A stretch of DNA of 64,000 nucleotides from Gammaproteobacteria bacterium (GCA_021151835.1 JAGKWO010000001.1:346878-410877), one strand, 5' to 3'; shown: positions 27,160 to 36,559, counted from the first letter of the stretch. Notes: generated by a model not told the origin, from the sequence alone. Numbers and translations are program-made.

Positions 27160-27416
27160 TTCGTTCCTCCGGGAGTAGCAAAAAAACAATAAGCAGCAAC
27201 GCTAACTACGGTAGCAGTTAGTTTTGCACGGATGTGAGGAAGTTCCCGAACCACTAAATCGAATACAACCGGGAAGCACCAAAGGTTGATAACAACTGGA
27301 GAGATTTGAATTTTATTTTTGTGGTGACAAGCCTAGCGCAGTGAAGTGAATTTACAACGTTGGGTTTACCAATCTGTGACTGGATTAACCTGAATATCGC
27401 GCGGGAAAATTTATCA
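27160..27416 (-). other. GH45 promoter region
   Basis: This non-coding gap upstream of the GH45 gene is AT-rich. No CRP-like TGTGA-N6-TCACA site or other recognised operator was found. Confidence 0.4.
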
Positions 27417-27450
27417 ATAAAAAACGGCAACCGAAGTTGCCGTTTTATTT
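27417..27450 (-). terminator. Terminator of the AA10 gene
   Basis: An 11-bp stem of AAAACGGCAAC with its complement, and a T-rich tail on the minus strand. Confidence 0.88.
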
Positions 27451-27486
27451 CATCAATAATGTTATTTTCAAAATTTCAATTAAAAA

Positions 27487-28650
27487 TTACTGGCAACTAC
27501 GCACCAGCGCCCAGGCATTTGTCCACGCCCAACCGACACCCGGCTCATAAGGTCCGCCCACAGTACACCAGCCGCCAACAGTGCAACGATATTCGTTACC
27601 ACCATTGCGCACTAACGCACCTGTCGCATAAGTCGCACCATTAACATAAGCGGGCGAGGTACAACTACCGGTTGACACCGATGAACTGGAACTACTGGCC
27701 ACCACCGAAGAACTGCGCGATGACGATGATGGGGCTGCCGAAGAGGAACCGCCGGAACCGTTGCAATCGCCCAAATCCAGCCAGTAGTTATATTGGCCGG
27801 AAGTGAGTTCAGGATTATTACCCTGCGTCCAGTAATTCGCCTGGTAACGCTTGTTGTTGTATTTCACTTGTTGCGGTTTGTTATACACAGTGCCTGCATC
27901 CCATGTCGGCAATCCGGCGCAGGTATCGCTGCCAACACTACTGCTGCTCGACGAAATTGATGAAGGCTGTTGCACACTGGAGCTAGACGACGCAGAACTG
28001 GGGTTATCGCCGTAGACCACATCAATACATTGATAAAATCCCTCGGGCGCATCGGCATAATCCCGTTGCCAGATACTGTAAACAACGTGCCGCCCGGTGC
28101 GCGGCGGTAAATTCACCTGATGGCGCGAAACCGCCTCCTGCCCGGTTGGGGCTGATTGATGAATTTGTTCCAGATCAGACCACTTCAATGGCTGGTTGGG
28201 GTTGTAACCCTGTTTGGTGATGTAATAACGGAAATACATGCTGCGATGCTGCGCGGTATTGGTCCATACAAATTCGCGCACACCGGCTTGCACCTGGGTT
28301 GCCGGCCAATCGCTGCGCGCCAGATCCAGACCCGCATAATCACCTATCCCCACACTACACAACTTGCCATCGGGAATAACGGATTGATGGTTGTCGCGCA
28401 CCCCGCCTATCGCAATACTTTGCGGCGAATAAAATCCCACATTCCCCGCTGCTTTCGCAGCGATACACGCAGGATGGGTTGGATTCTCAATATTATTTTC
28501 CTTACACACAATCACCCTGGATTTGGGTGATGATACGTAGCCATGCGCGCTTGCATCGACAGCACCCAACAATGCAGCCGCTGCAACAACAGCAGAAAAA
28601 CCAAAACCTCTAACACGGGAAATTGCGGAACGCTTCTGGATAGTTTGCAC
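27487..28650 (-). CDS. lpmo10A: AA10 lytic polysaccharide monooxygenase with two chitin-binding-type modules
   Basis: A 387-residue secreted copper oxidase. Signal cleavage after DASA exposes the N-terminal HGYVSSP histidine; the second copper-brace His is in WTNTAQHRSMYF. The catalytic domain (to about residue 215) is followed by a Ser-rich linker, a CBM5-like module (LPTWDAGTVYNKPQQVKYNNK), another Ser linker and a C-terminal CBM73-like module (YVNGATYATGALVRNGG). The AA10-CBM5-CBM73 order matches the chitin-active CjLPMO10A of C. japonicus. No ATG fits: AAGGAG with nine-base spacing selects a GTG at 28650. Confidence 0.93.
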   Translation of the reverse strand: MQTIQKRSAISRVRGFGFSAVVAAAALLGAVDASAHGYVSSPKSRVIVCKENNIENPTHPACIAAKAAGNVGFYSPQSIAIGGVRDNHQSVIPDGKLCSVGIGDYAGLDLARSDWPATQVQAGVREFVWTNTAQHRSMYFRYYITKQGYNPNQPLKWSDLEQIHQSAPTGQEAVSRHQVNLPPRTGRHVVYSIWQRDYADAPEGFYQCIDVVYGDNPSSASSSSSVQQPSSISSSSSSVGSDTCAGLPTWDAGTVYNKPQQVKYNNKRYQANYWTQGNNPELTSGQYNYWLDLGDCNGSGGSSSAAPSSSSRSSSVVASSSSSSVSTGSCTSPAYVNGATYATGALVRNGGNEYRCTVGGWCTVGGPYEPGVGWAWTNAWALVRSCQ

Positions 28651-28874
28651 TTTCACTTTCTCCTTGAATCGGCAACAAGCGATGCTTGCAGCTCTTGTTA
28701 GTTGAATAGCTTTTCCTGCCACCAACAAACCGGAAATACGGTTTATAGCAGGCAAAAAAATCCTAGAACCCGGCGCGATGAAAGGCGAGTACGAGTTTTG
28801 GTTTGGAGGTTCGACTTTGGGGAAGAATGTCCCGCTTTAAGCGGGACCTATAAGAAAAATGTACGGCCTTATAT

Positions 28875-29057
28875 TTAGGCGCCAATCATTACACCAAAAT
28901 CACTGATAATGTGTAGCGGCACAATGAGCAGGCAACGGCGTATATCAACTAAACTGCCAGTTAAGTCCAGTTCAAAGTTATTACTACCATAATGGCAAGT
29001 TGCGCCAGGTGTTGGCGCGCTAGATACATCATCCTCTTCCTTCAGGTTTTTAGTCAC
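28875..29057 (-). CDS. Possible 60-residue ORF (uncertain)
   Basis: A GTG-initiated frame 13 bases after the small secreted protein gene, with an acidic N-terminus and a hydrophobic C-terminus (CLLIVPLHIISDFGVMIG). No family and no clear Shine-Dalgarno are seen. It may be a gene remnant or noise. It is recorded because the surrounding 420 bases otherwise hold nothing. Confidence 0.25.
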   Translation of the reverse strand: MTKNLKEEDDVSSAPTPGATCHYGSNNFELDLTGSLVDIRRCLLIVPLHIISDFGVMIGA

Positions 29058-29070
29058 TGCTATCGAGTCA

Positions 29071-29385
29071 TTAACTCTGCGCTACTATTAATTCTTTAAC
29101 AATCGCGCTGCATGCCTGGTTGGAAACCTGGATTTTCAGCAATTCCATACCAGTAAAATAAAAAATAAAACAGTTCTTCTTATCAGCACCACCCACCAGG
29201 CGTTTTATATCTACCGCACTTACCACCTGGTAATCATAGTCGGCATCCGGTGAGTTTTTGGCGATATTAAGTTTTACATAACCTTTGCCAATCGCCTCTA
29301 CACTTTCAACACTTTCCGGCATACGGCCGGCAAAAGCCGAACAGGAAAAACCCAGCAGTGCCAATAAAACAAGAAACTTTTTCAT
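29071..29385 (-). CDS. Small exported hypothetical protein
   Basis: A 104-residue protein with a clear signal peptide (MKKFLVLLALLGFSCSAFA). The mature part has two cysteines (KKNCFIF and NQACSAI) that could form a disulfide. No family was recognised. It lies 45 bases downstream of the Gfo/Idh/MocA gene on the same strand. Confidence 0.7.
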   Translation of the reverse strand: MKKFLVLLALLGFSCSAFAGRMPESVESVEAIGKGYVKLNIAKNSPDADYDYQVVSAVDIKRLVGGADKKNCFIFYFTGMELLKIQVSNQACSAIVKELIVAQS

Positions 29386-29430
29386 AACTAACTCCGACTA
29401 GAGAAAAAATTGGGTTAGTTACTACCCAAT

Positions 29431-30468
29431 TTATAACTGGATTAATTTTTTTTGCTTCGCGCTTTCTTCTGCGGCAAGCAATATTTCCACACCTAATAAA
29501 GATTGCTGTGGCAAAAATGCGAGCGCGGCAGTGCCTGTTATCGCATCAACAATATTTTGATAGTAATGTTCGTAATAACCGCGCTGCCCCGGAATAATCC
29601 GGCGATTGGCTTCACCGTTATTGTGCGTATGCAGCACACCATAATTATCGTCACCCGGTTGCGCCCAACCCGGTGCACCCGGAATCAGGCCGCGCATCAT
29701 TTGGCTTTCCTGTACATCCTGTCCGAATTTCAGGAATGACCCTTTATCACCGTGGATAGCAACCGTTGCGCCTTTTTCACTGACGTAGGTGCTGGAGCGC
29801 AAAATCACACGCATATCGTCGTAGTAAAAAATGGTATTGAAATAATCGGTAGAACCTTCAGCACGGCGCAGGCTGCGCATATCAGCGTAGACCGCGTTGG
29901 GTTTACCAAATAAACACAACATGGAATCCACCATATGGATTCCCAAATCAAACCAGGTACCGGAACCCGGCAAATTATCTTCCTTCCATTTTTTGTGAGT
30001 AACATTGGTGCGATAGCGGTCGTAATGCCATTCCACTTCAACAATTCGCCCCAATTCACCTGACTGGATTATTTGTTGCGCATCCAGGTAATCACTTTCC
30101 AAGCGTTTGTTTTGAAATACCGAAAGAATCCGCTTTTGTTGCTGCGCCAGCGCAATTAATTCCTTACCTTCACCCAGGCTCAATGTAAATGGTTTTTCTA
30201 CCACAACATGTTTACCCGCGAGCAGCGCCGCTTTAGCCATGGGGTAATGGTGTTCATTGGGTGTATTTACAACGACCAGTTGAATATCCGGATTGGCAAT
30301 TAATTCGTCAAAGCTTTTTACGATATTTAACTGCGGATAATCAGCCAGCGCCGCCGGTTCACTACGTTGCAAAACACTGTGGAGGTTCAAGCGCGGTTCG
30401 GCAGTAATCAGCGGTGCGTGAAAAACCTTGCCGGACATACCATAAGAACAAAGGGCAACATTTAACAT
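29431..30468 (-). CDS. Gfo/Idh/MocA-family oxidoreductase
   Basis: A 345-residue NAD(P)-dependent dehydrogenase. The N-terminal Rossmann fold begins with ALCSYGMSGKVFHAPLI; VVVNTPNEHHYPMAKAAL and the catalytic-lysine motif VVVEKPFTLS follow. The C-terminal domain contains GTWFDLGIHMVDSML. It resembles the E. coli YdgJ group. The substrate, probably a sugar or polyol derivative, is unknown. Confidence 0.88.
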   Translation of the reverse strand: MLNVALCSYGMSGKVFHAPLITAEPRLNLHSVLQRSEPAALADYPQLNIVKSFDELIANPDIQLVVVNTPNEHHYPMAKAALLAGKHVVVEKPFTLSLGEGKELIALAQQQKRILSVFQNKRLESDYLDAQQIIQSGELGRIVEVEWHYDRYRTNVTHKKWKEDNLPGSGTWFDLGIHMVDSMLCLFGKPNAVYADMRSLRRAEGSTDYFNTIFYYDDMRVILRSSTYVSEKGATVAIHGDKGSFLKFGQDVQESQMMRGLIPGAPGWAQPGDDNYGVLHTHNNGEANRRIIPGQRGYYEHYYQNIVDAITGTAALAFLPQQSLLGVEILLAAEESAKQKKLIQL

Positions 30469-30487
30469 GGCGATAATATTTCTCCCA

Positions 30488-30988
30488 TTAATCGTTTTTT
30501 AATTCGTCCGGTTCTGTGAATTCCGGTTCTTCATTAGTGCGCGCACGCGGTTTTAATTTGATGTACACGCGGCGTTTTACCCGTGCAACCAATTGCTCAT
30601 TATCATCTTTAATTTCCACCAGAAATTCCGGTATGTATTTTTCACCGTTGGCGGTTTTTGCACGAATGTCGGCGAGGGTTTCGTCGGTAATTTTAAACCG
30701 GGCGTGAACATGGGTTTTGCCGGGGGAGATATAATCTATCTCCGCGTGTTTGTCCCACACAAAATAATCGCGCCCGAGAATGTTCATTATCATCAACATA
30801 TACCAGGGGTCAGTCATGGACATCAAACTGCCACCGTACTGGGTGCCGACATAATTTTTATTAAACCACCGGAGTTTTAACGTTACGCGCGCTTCTTTGT
30901 AATCAGCCGCGAGATAGGTGAGCTTGATGCCCGCAAAGAACAGCGGCGGCCAGAGATTTACCATGGATTTAAATAGACCTGCTTTCAT
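30488..30988 (-). CDS. DUF4442 hotdog-fold protein (putative thioesterase)
   Basis: A 166-residue protein with the DUF4442 pattern NLWPPLFFAGIKL, WFNKNYVGTQYGGSLMSMTDPWYMLM and DYISPGKTHVHARF. It is related to acyl-CoA thioesterases, but the activity is unproven. The frame reaches 31081, but the first 31 residues are basic and unlike the family; the ATG at 30988 (MKAGLFKSM) is chosen. Confidence 0.8.
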   Translation of the reverse strand: MKAGLFKSMVNLWPPLFFAGIKLTYLAADYKEARVTLKLRWFNKNYVGTQYGGSLMSMTDPWYMLMIMNILGRDYFVWDKHAEIDYISPGKTHVHARFKITDETLADIRAKTANGEKYIPEFLVEIKDDNEQLVARVKRRVYIKLKPRARTNEEPEFTEPDELKND

Positions 30989-31083
30989 ATTGGTGTTCCA
31001 TAAGCAGCGTTTTTTGTCAGATCCCGGCTGGATCTTCCCCGATAATTTTTTACACACCAACCACGCGTGCGCGCGGCCCAATA

Positions 31084-31878
31084 TTAAAGTAGCCGCTGGC
31101 GCGGGATAATAACTACACCGTCGTCACGACATTCCACGTAAGCACTGATGCCGTAAACCTGCTGCAAATTTTCTGTGGTGAGCACATTAGCCGGTTGGCC
31201 ATCAGCAACAATTTTACCGTGATGAATCAATACCAGGCGCGAACAAAAGCGCGCCGCCAGACTTAAATCGTGCAAGGCCGCAAACACTGTCCCGCCCTGC
31301 TGTGCATGCTCCGCCAATAATTCCATCATATGCAATTGATGGTAAGGGTCGAGTGCGGCAATGGGTTCGTCTGCCAGGATAATTTCCGGTTCGCCGGCAA
31401 ATACACGGGCCAGTAATGCACGCTGTAATTCACCACCGGAAAGTGTAGTCACGATTCGCTGACGGAAATGGGTTAGCTCGGTAATTTGCAATGCACGCTC
31501 TATGGCTTGCGCATCGCGCGCTGATTTACCGCTCAGCGGTTTGTGCCAGGGCGCGCGCCCAAGCCCGACCAGGTGTTCGACTTGTAGCGGCCAGGCCGGT
31601 GTTTCCTGCTGCGGCAAATAGGCCAGCAATTGCGCGCGTTCGCGGTCCGGTAACTGCTGCAATAAAGTATCGCGCTCGCTAGCACTAATAGTCACTTGCC
31701 CCGTATCCGCTTTATGCAATCCGGCCAGAACACGCAAGAGCGAACTCTTGCCCGCACCATTAGGACCAATCAGGCCAACAAATTCTCCCGGCGCTAATTG
31801 CACATCAACATCATCGATAATCCTGTTGTTATCGCGAATAACCGTGATGCTTTGGGCTTTCAGTGTTGTTGTCATCAT
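31084..31878 (-). CDS. ABC transporter ATP-binding protein (BtuD/FecE/HmuV type)
   Basis: A 264-residue ATPase with Walker A LIGPNGAGKSSLLRVLAG, signature LSGGELQRALLARVFAG, Walker B IILADEPIAALD and switch His in ALHDLSLAA. It energises the type II importer formed with the two upstream genes. The ATG at 31878 overlaps the permease TGA (ATGA), showing coupling. The substrate is cobalamin, heme or an iron chelate; sequence alone does not decide. Confidence 0.9.
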   Translation of the reverse strand: MMTTTLKAQSITVIRDNNRIIDDVDVQLAPGEFVGLIGPNGAGKSSLLRVLAGLHKADTGQVTISASERDTLLQQLPDRERAQLLAYLPQQETPAWPLQVEHLVGLGRAPWHKPLSGKSARDAQAIERALQITELTHFRQRIVTTLSGGELQRALLARVFAGEPEIILADEPIAALDPYHQLHMMELLAEHAQQGGTVFAALHDLSLAARFCSRLVLIHHGKIVADGQPANVLTTENLQQVYGISAYVECRDDGVVIIPRQRLL

Positions 31879-32879
31879 GCCCACCGTGAACGCGTTTTTA
31901 AAATCAGCAATAGAAAAAATGGAGCGCCGATTAAGGAGGTAACCACACCAATTTTTAATTCGCGGGCGCTGTCAAACTGGCGCACCAGAATATCGGCCAA
32001 CACTAATAACAATGCTCCGCCCAGTGCGCTGGCAATCATTAATCGGCCGGGGCGATAACCAACAAAAGGCCGCAGCAAATGCGGAATTACCAAACCGATA
32101 AAACCAATCGCGCCGCTGACTGCGACACAAGCGCCAACACCAATGGAAATTCCTGCCAATAAAATCCAGCGCTCACGCTGATTATTAAAACCGAGTGAAC
32201 GCGCGCTGTCTTCACCCAGGCTGAGCGCGTCGAGAAAACGACTGCGGCTTAACATCATCAACCAGCTGATAACCGCAAGCGGTAACGCGATGCTGACATG
32301 ATCAAAATGGCGGTTGGCCAATGAACCCAGCATCCAGAAAACAATTTCCTGCATTGCATATAAACTGGGCGCAAAGTTCAACGCTACTGCAATCAATGCC
32401 ACCATAATTGAACTCATCGCCGTACCCGCGAGAATCAGCGCGAGCATACTGCTGTGCAAACCGGCCAGCACATACACCATAAACAAGGTAAACAACGCAC
32501 CAACAATGGCTGCACCGGGCAACCAATACCAGGCACTGGCAGCAAGTCCAAAATACAATGTGCAAATCGCACCAAAAGCTGCACCGCTACTCACCCCCAA
32601 CACACCGGGATCTGCAAGTGGATTACGCAATAACCCTTGCATAGCCGCGCCCGACATTCCCAGGGTTGCACCAATAACCAGCGCGAGAATTAAACGCGGC
32701 AAGCGTATTTGCCCGACCACATTGGCCGCGAGGCTTTGCTCGCCCGTAAAAAAATCCTGCAAACCTGCAACCACCTCAATGTCAGCAAGACCGGTATTCA
32801 GCGCAATCACGCAGGCAAGAATAAGCGCAATTACTAATGAGCCACTTAAAGTGGCGAATGAAATAGTCGTTTTCAACAT
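31875..32879 (-). CDS. FecCD-family ABC transporter permease (BtuC-like)
   Basis: A 334-residue inner-membrane protein with about ten helices. Family motifs LPRLILALVIGATLGMSGAAMQG and GAIGFIGLVIPHLLR are present; the latter holds the coupling helix that contacts the ATPase. It follows the binding-protein gene by 16 bases. Confidence 0.92.
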   Translation of the reverse strand: MLKTTISFATLSGSLVIALILACVIALNTGLADIEVVAGLQDFFTGEQSLAANVVGQIRLPRLILALVIGATLGMSGAAMQGLLRNPLADPGVLGVSSGAAFGAICTLYFGLAASAWYWLPGAAIVGALFTLFMVYVLAGLHSSMLALILAGTAMSSIMVALIAVALNFAPSLYAMQEIVFWMLGSLANRHFDHVSIALPLAVISWLMMLSRSRFLDALSLGEDSARSLGFNNQRERWILLAGISIGVGACVAVSGAIGFIGLVIPHLLRPFVGYRPGRLMIASALGGALLLVLADILVRQFDSARELKIGVVTSLIGAPFFLLLILKTRSRWA

Positions 32880-32895
32880 ACATTCCAGTTAAACA

Positions 32896-33744
32896 TTATT
32901 TCGTTAATTCCTGTTTCAGGGTTGATGCCACATCGCCAATTACTGATGCGGCACAACCCGATAAACCTGCCGGTAAATTAATTACTTTGAAATCGGCATG
33001 TTGTAACGCGGGGTGCGACAAGTATTCGCGCGCGAGTGAAAATGCATCATCACTGCCCTCTTCAACAATCAGGATTTGTGGCTTTGCACTCAGCAATAAT
33101 TCCAGGTCAAGTTGATTGAAACCGAACATGCCGCGCTCAGCTGCCAGATTGCGCAAACCGGCAAGCTGCATAAATTCATGCTCTAAAGTGCCAGCGCCAA
33201 TTACCACACCATTGGAGGAATACCAGAATGCAGTCAGCGGTGTTTTCCCGGCACTTGCCGCTTTTAGTTCTGCGATTTGGGTATTAATATTTGCCACCAT
33301 GTGTTGTGCTTTGGATTGCGCGCCAATCATATTGGCGAGCTGAAAAATTTGTTCGTTAATATCATCCAGCTTGCGCGGTAAGGGTAAGCGTTCGACACGG
33401 GCACCTAATTTCTGCAATAACTCTATTGCGTTGGGTGCATCAAACTCCCCGGCAAAAATCACCTCAGGTTTTAACGGAACAATTTCTTCTGCCAGGCCAT
33501 GATTCAATGGCATTCCCCGCACCTGGTGTGCAATCGGCGACCAGATGGGATCAGCGGTGAGGTAACTGATTGAAACCAGGCGTTCGTGCGGTACCAGTTC
33601 CCACAATAATTGATCGATACAAATATTGAGCGATGCAATGCGTTGGGGGATGGGTTGCGTTGCCGTCTGGGCAACAGTATTGATTGCGCAAATAAAAAAT
33701 AAAAAGCCCATCAAAAAACAGATGGGCTTTTTAATCTGCAACAT
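32896..33744 (-). CDS. Periplasmic binding protein of the BtuCDF/FecBCD importer
   Basis: A 282-residue class III substrate-binding protein. The N-terminal hydrophobic signal (LMGFLFFICAINTVAQ) is followed by RIASLNICIDQLLWELVP, the usual start of the mature BtuF/FepB domain, with LKPEVIFAGEF and LSAKPQILIVEEGSDD later. No lipobox is seen. An intrinsic terminator hairpin lies within codons about 5-15. No TonB receptor or B12 riboswitch is adjacent. Confidence 0.85.
   Translation of the reverse strand: MLQIKKPICFLMGFLFFICAINTVAQTATQPIPQRIASLNICIDQLLWELVPHERLVSISYLTADPIWSPIAHQVRGMPLNHGLAEEIVPLKPEVIFAGEFDAPNAIELLQKLGARVERLPLPRKLDDINEQIFQLANMIGAQSKAQHMVANINTQIAELKAASAGKTPLTAFWYSSNGVVIGAGTLEHEFMQLAGLRNLAAERGMFGFNQLDLELLLSAKPQILIVEEGSDDAFSLAREYLSHPALQHADFKVINLPAGLSGCAASVIGDVASTLKQELTK
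33701..33732 (-). terminator. Intrinsic terminator inside the binding-protein signal-peptide codons
   Basis: A perfect 12-bp stem of AAAAAGCCCATC with its complement (loop AAAAAACA on the plus strand), followed on the minus strand by TTTTTATTTTTT. It lies 23 bases beyond the mak stop and after the ATG (33744) of the binding-protein gene. Confidence 0.88.
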
Positions 33745-33754
33745 GATGGGTGCC

Positions 33755-34666
33755 TTACACAATTGGATTCAACCAGGCCGCGCCACGCACGCCGCTGGAG
33801 TCGCCGTGCACCGCTTGTACAATCGGCGTATCACACTCGCGGCCAAATACATAATGCGGCAATAGTTTAGGCACTTCGGTATAAATTGCCGCAATATTGG
33901 ACGCGCCGCCGCCCAACACGATTACGTCCGGGTCCACCGCGTTAATGATAGTTGCCAACCCGCGTGCAAGTTGATCGAAATAATTCGCAAGCACTTCTTT
34001 GGCAACTGCATCGCCCTGCTCTGCCAGAGCCACAATTTCATGGCCTTTGAGTTTTTCGCCAGTGAGTAATTGATAGGAAAGGCAGAGGCCGGTACCGGAT
34101 AAAAATGTTTCCTGGCAACCCGCTTTACCACAATAACAAGGGCGCGCATTCAAATCTGCTTCGGCGGTCCAGGCGAGCGGATTGTGCCCCCATTCACCGG
34201 CAACGCCATTGGGGCCAATGATTGGCTGGCCTTTGTAAGCCACCCCCGCACCACAACCAGTGCCGATAATGCCGGCAAATACCAGGTCATAACCGCGACC
34301 GGCACCATCGGTAGCTTCGGATACCGCAAGGCAATTGGCATCATTGGTGACTTTTACATCGCGCTGGAGGTGTTGTGATAAATCTTTCTGGAAAGGTTTG
34401 CCATTCAACCAGGTAGAGTTGGCGTTCTTTACAAACCCGGTTTTGCGCGAAACGGTACCGGGAATACCAATCCCGACCGGCAAATTGGCTTGACCTGCTG
34501 CCGCTTCCGCCTGGGCTACCAGCCCGGCGATATCGCGCAGGGTCGCCGCATAGTCGTCGCGCACAGTGGGAATGCGGGTGCGAAAAAGCTCCTGGCTAGC
34601 GCCGTTGAGCAGGATTACCTCGGTTTTAGTGCCGCCGAGGTCGATACCGATACGAAAATCTGTCAT
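33755..34666 (-). CDS. mak: Fructokinase, ROK family
   Basis: A 303-residue sugar kinase very close in sequence pattern to E. coli Mak. Seen: RIGIDLGGTKTEVILL (phosphate loop), FVKNANSTWLNG, TNDANCLAVSEA, IIGTGCGAG, EWGHNPL, the zinc-binding CYCGKAGCQETFLSG and DPDVIVLGGGASN. It phosphorylates fructose to fructose-6-phosphate, and in the family sometimes mannose. The frame to 34744 is longer; the ATG at 34666 matches the family start. Confidence 0.93.
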   Translation of the reverse strand: MTDFRIGIDLGGTKTEVILLNGASQELFRTRIPTVRDDYAATLRDIAGLVAQAEAAAGQANLPVGIGIPGTVSRKTGFVKNANSTWLNGKPFQKDLSQHLQRDVKVTNDANCLAVSEATDGAGRGYDLVFAGIIGTGCGAGVAYKGQPIIGPNGVAGEWGHNPLAWTAEADLNARPCYCGKAGCQETFLSGTGLCLSYQLLTGEKLKGHEIVALAEQGDAVAKEVLANYFDQLARGLATIINAVDPDVIVLGGGASNIAAIYTEVPKLLPHYVFGRECDTPIVQAVHGDSSGVRGAAWLNPIV

Positions 34667-34817
34667 AGGAATCAATCTGTTAGCTTTATGATCAATCGGA
34701 TAAAAACGGGCGGGATTATAGGCGTTGGCCGTAACCACAGGCAAATGCCTATGGCGAAACGGCCAGCGCGGGCTACACTGATGAGCATTACCTACTGCAG
34801 TGATTTACAAACCGATT

Positions 34818-35204
34818 ATGACGAATACAACAAAAACAGCAGGCGCCAACGAGCGCCGCAAATTCAGCCGAATTCTTTTTGATGCCCATGTAGAACTTGC
34901 ACAGGGCGAATACCACTGGCGAGCAAGTTTGCTCGATATCTCCCTGCGGGGCTTGTTGATCCAACAGCAACTTCCCGCCGATGTAAAAAGGGATCAACCG
35001 ATCCTGGTAAAAATCCTGTTATCAGACAGTACCTGTATTGCCATGACGGTCAGTGTTGCGCATCAGCATCACAACCAGACCGGATTGATGTGCACCACCA
35101 TCGATATCGACAGTGTAAGCCACCTGCGTCGGCTGATTGAATTAAACCTGGGCGATGCAAATGCGGCCGAACGTGAACTCAATGAATTGATGAGCGATTA
35201 TTAA
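34818..35204 (+). CDS. PilZ-domain protein
   Basis: A 128-residue single-domain PilZ protein. The c-di-GMP motif elements are both visible: NERRKFSR (the R-x-x-x-R) and LLDISLRGLLIQQ (D-x-S-x-x-G). It should bind cyclic di-GMP and report to an unknown partner. A tandem PilZ gene follows, and radA lies nearby; Pseudomonas aeruginosa has a PilZ gene (PA4608) beside radA, so this is shared gene order. An ATG at 34800 is an alternative start. Confidence 0.88.
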   Translation: MTNTTKTAGANERRKFSRILFDAHVELAQGEYHWRASLLDISLRGLLIQQQLPADVKRDQPILVKILLSDSTCIAMTVSVAHQHHNQTGLMCTTIDIDSVSHLRRLIELNLGDANAAERELNELMSDY

Positions 35205-35307
35205 TGTTTATGCCTGATATCTGGCCAGCGACAGACGTTTAGCTACAGAACAATTTATTACAACCACTTTGCTACAAACGATCAATGCGGCGGAGCCCAC
35301 AAATAGA

Positions 35308-35679
35308 ATGATTGAGCCAACAACTGCCAATGATTTTTCAGCAGCGGACAAACGCCGGCATCCGCGTTTCCCGTTGCGAGCGGTGGCGGAATTGCAATAC
35401 TCCACCAAAAGTTGGGAGGCTCAGGTTACTGATATTTCCGAATCCGGTGCGCGGCTGGTAATTCTGAGCGAGCACCTGTTGCAAAAAGGCGATGCATTGC
35501 GTGTACATATCCAACTGGATGATGTAAACCTGATTGCTTCCAGCAAAAAACTACTAAACCTGCATGGCCGGTTAATCCATGTGCGCGAGCAACACCTCGG
35601 GTTTGAATTTCAACCGGATACCCCCGCCGATAGAACGCTGCTCTACGAACTATTAACGTTAATAGAAAACGATCACTAA
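35308..35679 (+). CDS. PilZ-domain protein (second copy)
   Basis: A 123-residue PilZ protein with DKRRHPRFPLRA (R-x-x-x-R) and TDISESGARLVI (D-x-S-x-x-G). It differs clearly from its upstream neighbour, so the pair is old or independently derived. A TTG at 35269 could add 13 residues, but the ATG at 35308 is preferred. It ends 10 bases before the periplasmic protein gene, which suggests cotranscription. Confidence 0.88.
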   Translation: MIEPTTANDFSAADKRRHPRFPLRAVAELQYSTKSWEAQVTDISESGARLVILSEHLLQKGDALRVHIQLDDVNLIASSKKLLNLHGRLIHVREQHLGFEFQPDTPADRTLLYELLTLIENDH

Positions 35680-35689
35680 ACCTGCCCCT

Positions 35690-36550
35690 ATGCGGCCACA
35701 TTATTTTTTCCACGCCGGACACAGCCTCATTATTTTCATCCTGTTCGTTGCGGGCTTGTCGGCTAATGCAGGGCAACCATTGTCGTTAACCATTCCTGCA
35801 CCCGGTTCGCTTGAACCGGAAGCTACCGGTATTTATTTTGAAAAAGTATTGCGGCTTGCATTAAGTAAAACAACCACACATGACGCAGCCGCAACCACAC
35901 AAGAACCCGCGTACAATATTGTTTATCACCAACAAATTATTGGTCGCGAACGCTTTCGCTTGCTAGTTAAACAAGGTGTTGTTGATGTTATGTGGAGCAG
36001 CAGTACCAAACAGCGGGAAGAAGAATTTGCAGCGGTGAAATTTAATTTGCTGCACGGCATCAACGAGTACCGCGCGCTACTAATTCGCGCGGGTGATCAA
36101 CCGCGTTTTGATAACGTCAAAACAATCGAGGACTTGCGCCAATTCAAAATCGGTTCCGGCATTCACTGGAGCGATACGCAAATCTACAATTTTAATAGTT
36201 TGCCAACCGTCACATCCTATTCATTTGATACGATGTTTCGCATGCTGGCCGCCAAACGCTTTGATTATATGGCGCGCAGCCTGCAGGAAATTGAGCAGGA
36301 AAGGGAACTTTATGCAAAGCTGGGTTTAACCGTGGAAAAAAATTTGCTGATTCATTATCCCCAGCCCATTTATTTTTTCCTGAACAAAAAAAATGATGCA
36401 CTGGCCCGGCGTATTGAGCGCGGATTATTGCTTGCGCAAGCTGACGGAAGCCTTGATGAAATTTTCCGGAGCATTCCCAGCTTCGGTAACGCGCAAGAAA
36501 AAATTCGCCATATAGACCGCAGGGTCATTGAGTTACACAGCGAAAATTAA
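35690..36550 (+). CDS. Periplasmic substrate-binding-like protein
   Basis: A 286-residue exported protein. The signal peptide ends about residue 27 (LSANA), and the body resembles family 3 extracellular solute-binding domains: VVDVMWSSSTKQREEEF, NEYRALLIRAGD, and FDTMFRMLAAKRFDYMARSL. There are no transporter genes beside it. Its position after two PilZ genes hints at a sensory rather than transport role, which is inference. It converges on radA. Confidence 0.7.
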   Translation: MRPHYFFHAGHSLIIFILFVAGLSANAGQPLSLTIPAPGSLEPEATGIYFEKVLRLALSKTTTHDAAATTQEPAYNIVYHQQIIGRERFRLLVKQGVVDVMWSSSTKQREEEFAAVKFNLLHGINEYRALLIRAGDQPRFDNVKTIEDLRQFKIGSGIHWSDTQIYNFNSLPTVTSYSFDTMFRMLAAKRFDYMARSLQEIEQERELYAKLGLTVEKNLLIHYPQPIYFFLNKKNDALARRIERGLLLAQADGSLDEIFRSIPSFGNAQEKIRHIDRRVIELHSEN

Positions 36551-36559
36551 TGACCGGCC

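Noticed and set aside
28875..29057. 60-codon ORF as a confident gene
   Set aside because: GTG start without ribosome site and no family; kept only as a low-confidence feature.
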